From NCBI GenBank assembly GCA_963580455.1, contig OY756961.1:5685001-5749000 (forward strand): DNA of 64,000 nt, written 5' to 3'. This DNA comes from Euonymus europaeus. Its lineage: Eukaryota > Streptophyta > Magnoliopsida > Celastrales > Celastraceae. Position numbers and translations under genes: made by a program. Below the pieces are notes generated by a model. That model was not told where the DNA came from. It did no database searches and saw only the letters and a program-made list of their open reading frames with translations. Each line of letters begins with the position of its first letter. Positions within the stretch are counted from its first letter, which is position 1. Shown here in pieces: positions 11,670 to 21,154 of the stretch.

Positions 11670-11678
11670 ATAAGATAA
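11670..11678. repeat. Target-site duplication of the MULE, right
   Basis: This second copy of ATAAGATAA pairs with 5797-5805. Confidence 0.85.
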
Positions 11679-12453
11679 TTGATGAATTTTCTTACCATTA
11701 ACATTCAGCATCTAAAAGATGACAGCAAACATACAGAGAAATCGATTACAACAACGGGTTGAAGGGAAAATGTGGCGCATCAGTGAGCAAATCATTATTG
11801 AAGTTCAAGGTAAATCATAAAATTAAATGAGTTCAACTATACTGGAAGAAGCAATATATCACTTGCCTCCTACCAAACAACTGTTTTAAAATCATCATGA
11901 AGTCTGGAGGGCACATATCATATTTTTGAAAATTAAACTTTAGATTTCCCCTACAACGAATTTAGATCGAAATAATAAATGTCACTGACCATCTACACAT
12001 GCAAAGTGAACAAAATTGTACTCACTAAATTTCATACTATGAAACAACATATGGAAAAATGCAACACCTAATTACTCTCAATTTCACAAACCCATATTTG
12101 TATCCACTATCCATATATCCATCAAAACTTTGTGGAACCATGCATAAAGATTAATGCCCTCATCTTCCAATGTCAATTAATTTTGAAAAGCATGCAATGA
12201 AAATATGTAATTATGGAATTTCAAGAGAAAGAAAGACACATTCTTTTACTTTTTGAGGGGCTTCTAGTTCTTATTCTTGATAAGGTATTTGCCACCTTAT
12301 GTGAAGGATTTGCACACCATCCTTTTGTCTATCACGTATCCACGTCCTTTTAAATTTTGAATTTTAATTCAAGCAATAATGAGATGATTATCTCTTATTA
12401 TTATTATTATTATATGTTAATTATCCCTCACAATAATTAGGAATCCACGGACC
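11679..12453. other. Upstream region of NAC copy 1
   Basis: Non-coding DNA shared with the other arm, almost identical from about 11790 onwards. It contains an (ATT)n tract at about 12398-12413. A core promoter follows at its right end. Confidence 0.7.
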
Positions 12454-12460
12454 TATAAAT
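12454..12460 (+). promoter_or_regulatory. TATA box of NAC copy 1
   Basis: TATAAAT lies 48 bp upstream of the ATG at 12508, which would put transcription start about 20-25 bp before the start codon. The same box is conserved at copy 2. Confidence 0.55.
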
Positions 12461-12507
12461 TACTCAGAAGCTTGCATATTGATATCACACAAAATATTTC
12501 TTTCTTG

Positions 12508-13323
12508 ATGGATCTCAGACTCCTGCCACCCGGATTTCACTTCACTCCAACAGCAGAAGAGCTTCTATTCCTTTATCTTCACCCGCGCAAGAACTCCGGT
12601 CCCAACGCCGTCCCGGGCTGGGGCTCCATTATCAGCGACGTCGATCTGTACGGAGAGAAAGAGCCTTGGTTTTTGTTTCCTAAATCGCAAGAAGAACGCC
12701 TGTTTTACGTGTTCACGGACCTGAAAAAAGTCTCAAGAAAAGATGGAAAATCAAAGCCCAATGGAAAGAACAACGTAAGAAGTGCTGGTTCTGGATTCTG
12801 GTGGGGTCGTGCTGCCAAGCCTGTTAAAGACAGCGATGACAAACTTATTGGGATGGATCACTACTACACCTTCGAAACGAAGAAGAATAGCAAGAACCAG
12901 AAAAAGCACACGGAGAGTGGTTTTTCAGAAAAAGATTCAAGCGAGGAGGAGCATGGTCACTGGACCATGCATGAGTATTCCTTGGTTGATGAGAATGGAG
13001 ATTCTCTCGAGAGCATGGTTGTTTGTGTTGTAGGATGCGACACCCAAATCAACATCAAGCACTCTGTCGCTGGAAGTCCTTCGAAGAAGAAGAGAAGATT
13101 CCCCGCATCCAATGATCTTGGACAGATTTCTTCGAAAAGAATGTGCACCGATTCTCCTTCCTCACTCTTAGTGTTACCTGAGAAGCAAGAGCCGTGTTTA
13201 GGAGCAGAAAACGAATATTTTACGCTAGAGGAGATGGATCAGTGGCTACAAGAAGATCAACAGATCGATGACAACAAACTCAGCTTTGCTACTGCCGGAG
13301 TGCGAGGAGGCTGTGGCAACTGA
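12508..13323 (+). CDS. NAC-domain transcription factor, copy 1 (altered C-terminus)
   Basis: This single-exon gene encodes 271 residues. The NAC fold spans about residues 1-165: LLPPGFHFTPTAEELLFLYL (A), DVDLYGEKEPWFLF (B/C), YVFTDLKKVSRKDGKSKPNG, RSAGSGFWWGRAAKPVKD, KLIGMDHYYTFE (D) and HGHWTMHEYSLVDENGD (E). NAC proteins bind DNA as dimers in the nucleus. A basic SPSKKKRRF may be a nuclear signal. The C-terminus is acidic (YFTLEEMDQWLQEDQQ), like an activation region. Compared with copy 2, a 4-bp insertion (CGAT context) at about 13265 shifts the frame and replaces the last 20 or so residues. An in-frame TTG lies 36 bp upstream, but ATG at 12508 is the natural start. Most NAC genes have introns; this one lacks them. 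Target genes are unknown. Confidence 0.9.
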   Translation: MDLRLLPPGFHFTPTAEELLFLYLHPRKNSGPNAVPGWGSIISDVDLYGEKEPWFLFPKSQEERLFYVFTDLKKVSRKDGKSKPNGKNNVRSAGSGFWWGRAAKPVKDSDDKLIGMDHYYTFETKKNSKNQKKHTESGFSEKDSSEEEHGHWTMHEYSLVDENGDSLESMVVCVVGCDTQINIKHSVAGSPSKKKRRFPASNDLGQISSKRMCTDSPSSLLVLPEKQEPCLGAENEYFTLEEMDQWLQEDQQIDDNKLSFATAGVRGGCGN

Positions 13324-13429
13324 CAACAGAGGGGAAAATTTTGACAGCAGAGGACATTGAGCAATGGATAAAAGAATATCAAGAAACTTCAACAAATTCA
13401 GTTTTGCTACTGCCAGAGTGCGAGTGACT

Positions 13430-13660
13430 GCCTGCCTCGCTCTTTGTATATTGAGCAGTCTATCCTATGTAAACGTATGAGGAATCAAGAACTCTATCTC
13501 CCGTGGATGTAGGCAAATTGCCGAACCACGTAAAATTGTGTGTTGTGTTCTTTTGTCTTTGCTTACTTTTAGCGTTCTTGTGATCAATCATGAAAACCAA
13601 ACATCCAGCCATGCACTAATCAAGATAATTCGTGAAAAAAACAATTAATATCTTAATCAT
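13430..13660 (+). repeat. Probable LTR fragment downstream of NAC copy 1
   Basis: The stretch has the block CCCGTGGATGTAGGCA followed by TTGCCGAACCACGTAAA, a form that recurs near the ends of many plant LTR retrotransposon LTRs. It is present in both arms (see 15900-16165), so it was inserted before the duplication. Boundaries are unclear and no internal retrotransposon sequence is present, so it may be a solo LTR or a fragment. Confidence 0.45.
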
Positions 13661-13905
13661 GGAGGCATTAATTAATTGATCAATATCAAGATTACTGCAA
13701 TTATGTGTAACTACACCTTTGATCAAAGTCTAACTAACGTTCTTTCCTCAACGATCGCGAATGAAATATGGTGATCAGGACTCCATGTATTCTATTTATT
13801 TTTTTAGTTTTCTGTTGTTGCAAAGAAGTAATTATCAGTACGAGGAAAGAAAATCAATTTTCATGTGCTTTAATTCGATGACACGCCCATATGTTTGTGA
13901 AGACT

Positions 13906-14662
13906 ATACTCTTCAGCATACTGAGATTGGTTCCGAAGCTCCTCTAGTCCACCAAGGATGGCTTTTAACCCTTTTCCAGGACCCATTAATTTTGGATCTG
14001 CATCTGAGTTCCAGTCAGAAAGTTTTGAAAGCGTACCTCCCTGTGAAGCAAACATGGTTAGAAAAACACCAATTAGCAGTGAACTTAGAAAGAAAAAAAA
14101 GATGTATGCAATTTTTTAATACATTGAACAGAGAATGAATATGTCTAGGAGAAAAGGTTTTACGTAGAACCACTGGAGAAAATTAAAATATTTAGTCAAG
14201 TAGTGCCAGGTTCGGCATGCATGTGATGTGACTTGTGAGTCCCCTAAAACTCTTCAAAAAAGACTTGAGTGGAGCATTGACAAAAATTCTAACAAGAAAA
14301 CCTTCATGGAACTTGTAAACATCCATTACATCTGATAATCCAGAAAGAATGCAGAACGCACATGCTATGGTAGCCTCAACAAGAGCATCAGCCAATAGAA
14401 GCAGCAGCAGTTAAAAGCAAACGAACCTTATAGAAGTTTCTGCTGACGCAAACTAGCATTCTGCATTAATGACAGCATTGGCAACACATACTTTGAACTT
14501 TTGAAGGCCCATAACCTTCTCTTCTAAGGTGCCATGCATGATGAGACGATGGACATAAGGACATTCACAAGTCACAACTTTCCGTTGATCTGATATGTGT
14601 GCTCTGTCCACTGCCTGCAAGTGAAGCAATAAACGATGTAAAGTGCTACAAGACGACATGAT
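13906..14662 (-). pseudogene. BTAF1/MOT1-like 3' gene fragment (left copy)
   Basis: On the minus strand, about 14640-14460 gives AVDRAHISDQRKVVTCECPYV then HRLIMHGTLEEKVMGLQKFK and VCVANAVINAE. After an intron-like gap, about 14055-13908 gives GTLSKLSDWNSDADPKLMGP, then GKGLKAILGGLEEL and QSQYAEEYS. These are the final segments of the SNF2-family TBP-associated factor BTAF1 (Mot1), which uses ATP to remove TBP from DNA. The ATPase core is missing, a 1-nt loss after VINAE shifts the frame, and the end is cut off at the 13906 junction. It is a captured or duplicated gene fragment. Confidence 0.8.
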
Positions 14663-14907
14663 TCATGGTGGCGTGTTTGGCAGTAGTTCTCTAACGTGGA
14701 TTTTTGTTCTCTGAGAGCAATAAAGCGGTAAAATGTCATCGTCTATCATCTTCTACACATTTTCAAAGTTTTAAATGAAAACAGAAACATCATTTTGTTC
14801 TCGAGAAAAAAATCTGGAAACATATTTAAGATGTTTTCATCATTTTTGTTTCAAGCACTTAAATATGTTTTCATCATTTTTGTTTCAAGCACTTAATATG
14901 TTTTCAT
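14663..14907. other. Centre of the inverted duplication, with short tandem repeats
   Basis: This roughly 245-bp spacer separates the two arms. At about 14830-14905 a unit of about 36 bp (ATGTTTTCATCATTTTTG then TTTCAAGCACTTAA) occurs twice and partly a third time. Its last copy merges into the right arm at a CATGTCGTCTTG sequence also found in the left arm. No coding sequence was seen. Confidence 0.7.
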
Positions 14908-14934
14908 CATCATGTCGTCTTGAAGCACTTTACA

Positions 14935-15248
14935 TCATTTATTGCTTCGCTTGCAGGCAGTGGACAGAGCACATATGTTAGATCAACGGAAAGTTGTGAC
15001 TTGTGAATGTCCATCGTCTCATCATGCATGGCACCTTTGAAGAGAAGGTTATGGGCCTTCAAAAGTTTGCTTCACAGAGAGGTACGCTTTCAAAACTTTC
15101 TGACTGGAACTCAGATGCAGATCCAAAATTAATGGGTCCTGGAAAAGGGTTAAAAGCCATCCTTGGTGGACTAGAGGAGCTTTGGAACCAATCTCAGTAT
15201 TCTGAAGAGTATAGTCTAGACCATTTCTTAACGAAGCTCAATGTCTGA
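14935..15248 (+). pseudogene. BTAF1/MOT1-like 3' gene fragment (right copy)
   Basis: The forward frame from 15003 gives VHRLIMHGTFEEKVMGLQKF, directly joined to ASQRGTLSKLSDWNSDADPK and the end of the protein, through EYSLDHFLTKLNV and a stop at 15246-15248. Compared with the left copy it lacks the intron-like middle, so two exon-derived pieces abut and residues of the exon between them are missing. Upstream, a frame change separates it from the AVDRAHM-like exon at about 14955. It cannot make a working ATPase. Confidence 0.8.
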
Positions 15249-15668
15249 TTTCGAGCTGATCTCAAATGTACATGTCTGATTTAGGACAAATTTAGGCATT
15301 TTAGTTCTAGTCTATATTTTTTTTGTTTCCACCCTTTTTTCCCTGGTTTCACTTGGACGTGTTGGCAGTGGGAGATGGAGGAAAAAATGGTTTGAGTTGT
15401 ATACATCGGATAATTAATGTATAAGTATGTTGTTCTAATTCAATCCAGTTATTGTAGTTCTAAAGCTTTAATTACTCACACATATATAGATAAATATGCT
15501 GCTAGCCTGACTTGAACCTTGCACATTGAGGTCGGATGCATCTACGTCAAGCTGGAGATTGGATGCATCCATTACTATATATTCACTATATGCTCCATGG
15601 AATGTCGGCTTAAAACTCAACAATTTATAGTCAGATATGTAAAGATTCTATATTCTCCAACCAGTATA
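15249..15668. other. Right-arm sequence with no partner in the left arm
   Basis: This segment follows the end of the BTAF1-like gene and probably includes its 3' untranslated region. The left arm jumps directly across it (junction at 13905/13906), so it was deleted there after the duplication. No gene was seen. Confidence 0.6.
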
Positions 15669-15899
15669 ACTGATCTTCACAAACATATGGGCGTGTCATC
15701 AAATTAAAGCATATGAAAATTGATTTTCTTTCCTCGTACTGATAATTACTTCTTTGCAACAACAGAAAACTAAAAAAATAAATAGAATACATGGAGTCCT
15801 GATTACCATATTTCATTCGCGATCGTTGAGGAATTGAAAGAACGTTAGTCAGATTTTGATCAAAGGTGTAGTTACACATAATTGCAGTAATCTTGATAT

Positions 15900-16165
15900 T
15901 GATCAATTACTTAAGGCCTCGGTGATTAAGATATTAATTGTTGTTTTCACGAATTATCTTGATTAGTGCATGGCTGGATGTTTGGTTTTCATGATTGATC
16001 ACAAGACCGCTAAAAGTAAGCAAAGACAAAAGAACACAACACAATTTTACGTGGTTCGGCGATTTGCCTACATCCACGGGAGATAGTTCTTGATTCCTCA
16101 TACGTTTACATAGGATAGACTGCTCAATATACAAAGAGTGAGGCAGGCAGTCACTCACACTCTGG
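15900..16165 (-). repeat. Probable LTR fragment downstream of NAC copy 2
   Basis: This is the inverted counterpart of 13430-13660. It holds the same GTGGATGTAGGCA and CCGAACCACGTAAA blocks on the minus strand. Confidence 0.45.
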
Positions 16166-16220
16166 CAGTAGCAAAACTGAATTTGTTGAAGTTTGTTGAT
16201 ATTCTTTCATCCATTAATGC

Positions 16221-17048
16221 TCAATGTCCTCTGCTGTCTGTTGTCACAGCCTCCTCGGACTCCGGCAGTAGCAAAGCTGAGTTTGTTGTCATCTGTTGAT
16301 CTTCTTGTAGCCACTGATCCATCTCCTCTAGCGTAAAATATTCGTTTTCTGCTCCTAAACACGGCTCTTGCTTCTCAGGTAACACTAAGAGTGAGGAAGG
16401 AGAATCGGTGCACATTCTTTTCGAAGAAATCTGTCCAAGATCATTGGATGCGGGGAATCTTTTCTTCTTCTTCGAAGGACTTCCAGCGACAGAGTGCTTG
16501 ATGTTGATTTGGGTGTCGCATCCTACAACACAAACGACCATGCTCTCGAGAGAATCTCCATTCTCATCAACCAAGGAATACTCATGCATGGTCCAGTGAC
16601 CATGCTCCTCCTCGCTTGAATCTTTTTCTGAAAAGCCACTCTCCGTGTGCTTTTTCTGGTTCTTGCTCTTCTTCTTCGTTTCGAAGGTGTAGTAGTGATC
16701 CATCCCAATAAGTTTGTCATCGCTGTCTTTAACAGGCTTGGCAGCACGACCCCACCAGAATCCAGAACCAGCACTTCTTACGTTGTTCTTTCCATTGGGC
16801 TTTGATTTTCCATCTTTTCTTGAGACTTTTTTCAGGTCCGTGAACACGTAAAACAGGCGTTCTTCTTGCGATTTAGGAAACAAAAACCAAGGCTCTTTCT
16901 CTCCGTACAGATCGACGTCGCTGATAATGGAGCCCCAGCCCGGGACGGCGTTGGGACCGGAGTTCTTGCGCGGGTGAAGATAAAGGAATAGAAGCTCTTC
17001 TGCTGTTGGAGTGAAGTGAAATCCGGGTGGCAGGAGTCTGAGATCCAT
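16221..17048 (-). CDS. NAC-domain transcription factor, copy 2
   Basis: This single-exon gene encodes 275 residues. It matches copy 1 except for two substitutions before the C-terminus (N to K in the KKKSKNQ tract, R to K in SPSKKKKRF) and the lack of the 4-bp insertion. Its frame therefore continues through QQMTTNSALLLPESEEAVTT and ends DSRGH. The NAC subdomains A-E are complete. DNA after the stop still encodes, in another frame, a second EQW-EYQ-LLLPECE motif resembling the QWLQED-LLLPESE motif, so the ancestral tail may have been longer with a repeated motif. The gene is convergent with copy 1, and its upstream region is shared with it. Function is inferred only from the family: nuclear DNA-binding regulator. 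Confidence 0.9.
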   Translation of the reverse strand: MDLRLLPPGFHFTPTAEELLFLYLHPRKNSGPNAVPGWGSIISDVDLYGEKEPWFLFPKSQEERLFYVFTDLKKVSRKDGKSKPNGKNNVRSAGSGFWWGRAAKPVKDSDDKLIGMDHYYTFETKKKSKNQKKHTESGFSEKDSSEEEHGHWTMHEYSLVDENGDSLESMVVCVVGCDTQINIKHSVAGSPSKKKKRFPASNDLGQISSKRMCTDSPSSLLVLPEKQEPCLGAENEYFTLEEMDQWLQEDQQMTTNSALLLPESEEAVTTDSRGH

Positions 17049-17095
17049 CAAGAAAGAAATATTTTGTGTGATATCAATATGCAAGCTTCTGAGTA

Positions 17096-17102
17096 ATTTA
17101 TA
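17096..17102 (-). promoter_or_regulatory. TATA box of NAC copy 2
   Basis: TATAAAT on the minus strand, 48 bp upstream of the ATG, at the same place as in copy 1. Confidence 0.55.
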
Positions 17103-17492
17103 GGTCCGTGGATTCCTAATTATTGTGAGGGATAATTAACATATAATAATAATAATAATAAGAGATAATCATCTCATTATTGCTTGAATTAAAATTCAAA
17201 ATTTGAAAGGACGTGGATACGTGATAGACAAAAGGATGGTGTGCAAATCCTTCACATAAGGTGGCAAATACCTTATCAAGAATAAGAACTAGAAGCCCCT
17301 CAAAAAGTAAAAGAATGTGTCTTTCTTTCTTTCTCTTGAAATTCCATAATTACATATTTTCATTGCATGCTTTTCAAAATTAATTGACATTGGAAGATGA
17401 GGGCATTAATCTTTATGCATGGTTCCACAAAGTTTTGGTGGATATATGGATAGTGGATACAAATGTGGGTTTGTGAAATTGAGAGTAATTAA

Positions 17493-18120
17493 TGTTCCGT
17501 GTGTTTGACGGAAAATCAATTTTTGAAAAATATTTTCCTCATTTTATGGTGTTTGGGAATGGAAAATAAAAATAATAAGTTAAAAATGTTATATAATCAA
17601 CTCAATTTTAAGACTTTAAAAATGGAAAACAACTCCCCTTCTCAACTTTGAGATGTTGTTTTTCCCAAAATTATGAGCATGAATGTGAACATATTGAGTC
17701 ACATATTTTTAACCCAATGCACATTTATGACCCATAATACTTCAACCAAATTAATTTAGATTGTGTTTCGCGTACATATAAACATATACGTATTATATAT
17801 ATATAATATGTATGTATACACACAATAAAAGACATTTAACAATAAAAAATTATTTGTCTTAAAGAATTTCATTACTGTCAATATTCTATATATATATATA
17901 TATATGAATATGAATTCATGTATATTCACACGAAACATATACACACATTTGTTGGTCAACATAATAAAAAGTGTTGTATTTCAAAATTTTAATTCCAAAC
18001 AAACAAACAATGAAAAATATTAGTAATTTTTTTTGTCCAAACACTAGAAATTAGTTATTTTTACATGATATGTTTTTCCTTTTCCATGAGATCTTTGCTT
18101 TCCGTCAAACAAACGGAGCC
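17493..18120. mobile_element. Tourist-like (PIF/Harbinger) MITE, 628 bp
   Basis: The two ends form imperfect inverted repeats of about 22 bp. The outer parts are TGTTCCGTGTGTTTGACGG on the left and GGCTCCGTTTGTTTGACGG on the inverted right, and both are flanked by TAA (17490-17492 and 18121-18123). The left arm (about 12075) has the uninterrupted site. The TAA target duplication is typical of PIF/Harbinger elements. The inside is very AT-rich with (AT)n runs, and no transposase is present. Confidence 0.85.
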
Positions 18121-18123
18121 TAA

Positions 18124-19275
18124 GTGTTATGCATTTTCCATATGTTGTTTCATAGTATGAAATTTAGTGAGTACAATTTTGTTCACTTTGCATGTGTAGA
18201 TGGTCAGTGACATTTATTATTTCGATCTAAATTCGTTGTAGGGGAAATCTAAAGTTTAATTTTCAAAAATATGATATGTGCCCTCGAGACTTCATGATGA
18301 TTTTAAAACAGTTGTTTGGTAGGAGGCAAGTGATATATTGCTTCTTCCAGTATAGTTGAACTCATTTATGATTTACCTTGAACTTCAATGATGATTTACT
18401 CACTGATGTGCCACATTTTCCCTTCAACCTGCTGTTGTAGTAGATATCTCTGTATGTTTGCTGTCATCTTTTAGATGTTGAATGTTAATGGTAAAAAATC
18501 CATCAATTTTCTCATTTATAGTTTCATACATTATTAGCCCTTAGTGTCTCTTGTCTTAAACACCTTTGGTAATGGTTCATGCTAACTTATTAAACACCCT
18601 TTAACTTTCGGTTTTCTCATACCAATGATTTTGACCCAAGTTAACTTTCTTCATATTTTAAATTTACTCTAAACCTTGGTTGTATATATTGGATCACTCC
18701 TCTGTGCCCTTTTTTTTAAATCCTAATCCCTTCTCTGTTCAAAAAGACGAAGGAAGAAAATACCTTTTTTAGAAGGCTTGTAAGTCACCACACTGATATA
18801 TAGTATGGTAAGTGGCATGATAACTCTCACACAAAATGATAAAATTGCGCTGAGACAACACATAGACTAATAGCTTATATCTGGTAAATATTTGCATAAG
18901 ATGCTCAGTGGCAAGAATGAATCTTGAGCAAGCAACCATTTATATATCAGCTCCAAAATCAACCAAGAGTTATGAATCAACACCAAAGTAAGGAAAAGGT
19001 GCCAGTATTTCTGCTAGTTATGACTATGACAAGGAAATTGCCAGTTTTAAGTATCTAGAGTCCCATATTATTGGCAGAAAATATAGATATGCAGAAATCA
19101 ATCATCCACCACCATGATTCTTGGGATAAGGTGTGCGCATTGTATGCGTACTTATCAGATAATCGACTCAAAACTTCACCATTGCCGGCACAAAGATCAA
19201 GCTTTGTATTCTCCACATTGTCTTCAGCCGCCTCTCAGCCAGTCTCCTTAGACCAAGCTAGCTTTTAGATCTAGT
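18124..19275. other. Outer right arm, non-coding
   Basis: This matches 11679-12070 and then 5071-5796 in reverse complement, and it contains the empty site of the MULE at about 18512-18520. Similarity to the left arm falls towards the outer end. The short ORFs here are not conserved between arms. Confidence 0.7.
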
Positions 19276-20580
19276 TTTCCTCACTCTAAAGGTTTCTCAA
19301 TCTACAGGCTTAGATATATACATATGGAACTACACTTTTAAGATAGCACCATGAATATGACTAGTCTAGTGCCTCTTCAACAGGCATTCTGAGTGTTTAA
19401 CTTTGTTTTTAGACTAGATTCGATAGATATAAAATTGTTGATGTAAATCTTGGTGCCAATTTATGTTGAAGAAGTCAAATAGTACATGATCGTGTGTGAA
19501 CATTTGCTTAATTTTTTTTTATTTGGAAGTCATATAATTTGCTATATATATATATATATATATTCTGACCTCTAGTAGTTCATGATTTCAAATGTCTTGA
19601 AAATGCAAATTGTTCTGGGAATTTATTTTTGGAAGTTTTGTTCCAATTATTGGTTGAATTCAGGTAAAAAAAATTGTCCATACGGACCTAACTGCTCGAG
19701 TTTATATTCATATCAAATGTTCAAAATATAAATTTGTATAATACTTTTTTTCGATTATCGAAAAAAAATACTCATAATTTTTGAAAAACTTTTTATTAAT
19801 GCAAAACTGATATGAACTACCAAACCAATTTGATTTTGATTTTGATTTTGATTTTGATTTTGATTTTGATTTGATTAGATTAATTATGTCCAACACTAAT
19901 AAACAAAATAATAGCAAACAACATGGGAAGGGTTGTGGCCTTCACACTGTTCCAGATGCCAACTTAGAAAGCAACCAAGACCCTAACTTTATCCAAGAAA
20001 ACAATGATACATATACTTGGACATGGACAAATGTCTAATATTAAATTGTAAACTATCTTAGTTAAATACTAACATGTTCAAACTCTACAAAGCCATGATT
20101 GAAGCCACTTCCCCACCCTGTAATCATATGAAATGACCATTTAGGACACAATTTTCCTAATGATCCCACCAATAGCAAATCAAAGATCATTTGAATAAAC
20201 ATCATTATCATCTAATCAAATAGAATTTTGTTTTAAAATGGTTGAAAGGTATTCATAATAAATTTAAGATGAGGGAAGATAATGTTTTTACTTTTTGAAA
20301 ATTGAATATGATAATTGTAATTTCTTCATTTTAATAAGGATAATCAAAATTAAATATATTCGAAAAATACATTGGAGAAAAGAAAAAAAATTAAAATGAA
20401 AATTAATGATTTTTCCTGTTTTTTATATGACAAAATCATTATAGAAAAACCTATATTATTTTTTAAACAACGAGAATAAGCCAAAAATATTCAAAAAATT
20501 AAGGGGAAAAAAAATTCTTTCTCAAAACTCTCTTATAGGGGAAAAAAAATGCAGTAATTTAATACCCGACCCAGAACTCC
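19276..20580. other. AT-rich intergenic DNA
   Basis: No genes or clear transposon ends were seen. It contains an (AT)n run at about 19542-19562 and a (TTTTGA)n microsatellite. Confidence 0.6.
19829..19875. repeat. (TTTTGA)n microsatellite
   Basis: The hexamer TTTTGA repeats about seven times without visible interruption, ending in a shortened TTTGATT. Confidence 0.9.
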
Positions 20581-21154
20581 ATTGCTGTTGCTGAGCTCAA
20601 AAAGTTGACAAAGATAAAGAGAAGAGAAGAATCAGCAACAAGAAATCCCTTTTTCTTTTTGGGTTGCTTCACACCTTTATTGTCTGCCCTTTGATCTCGG
20701 TTTCAAACTGGTAACTTCTATCTCTCTTTCTTCTCTCATTTTCTCTTGTGTTTACATTGCATGCTTCAATCGAAACCTTTAGTTTACTTCATCTCTGTGT
20801 TCCAGGTAAATATTAGATTATCACACGATTGATTTTGATTTTTCTATTCAATTGAATTCACGTTCCCTGATCGTTTGCTCTCATTGGAGAATTTTGAATT
20901 GAGGCCAAAATCCTTAATTATTTATTGCTTTCAGGCGGGTATTGGGTTGATCTTCATCTGACTGTTCTGTATTTTATTAGATCGAATTTTGAGGTGGGTT
21001 TCTGCTTATCCCATTGTTGTTCAATTTCTTCTTTTTATTTATTTGGTTTTGTTTAGCTTTTTTTTCGCATTTGGTCTGGTGGATCTAGTCTGGATATCTC
21101 GGTTTATGCTGTTTTTTTTTTTAAATAGATTGAGATTGTTGAAGAGACACAGAA
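20581..21154 (+). other. Leader region of the acidic membrane-protein gene
   Basis: This pyrimidine-rich stretch lies directly upstream of the ATG at 21155. Possible donors (for example CTG|GTAACT at 20708) and acceptors suggest one or more introns in the 5' untranslated region, but they cannot be fixed from sequence alone. Confidence 0.45.

Larger units (their letters stand above)
5071..14662 (+). repeat. Left arm of large inverted duplication (NAC region)
   Basis: This arm matches 14908-19275 in reverse complement. It carries NAC copy 1, its promoter, an LTR-like piece downstream and a BTAF1-like fragment. A MULE (5806-11669) and, at its outer end, a MITE (4697-5070) interrupt it. Weaker similarity seems to continue a little beyond the MITE towards 4620. 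The arm lacks about 440 bp that the right arm has at 15206-15668. Confidence 0.9.
14908..19275 (-). repeat. Right arm of large inverted duplication (NAC region)
   Basis: This is the reverse complement of the left arm. The order from the centre outwards is BTAF1-like fragment, LTR-like piece, NAC copy 2, promoter, a 628-bp MITE not present in the other arm, then flank that matches 11679-12453 and 5071-5796. The BTAF1-like part lacks the intron-like segment kept in the left arm at about 14055-14500. Confidence 0.9.

Noticed and set aside
12472..12507. Upstream extension of the NAC frame to TTG at 12472
   Set aside because: TTG is not a normal plant start codon. The ATG at 12508 begins the standard NAC N-terminus and lies 48 bp after the TATA box.
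17750..17962. Small ORF in the (AT)n region
   Set aside because: Low-complexity sequence inside a MITE, with no coding character.
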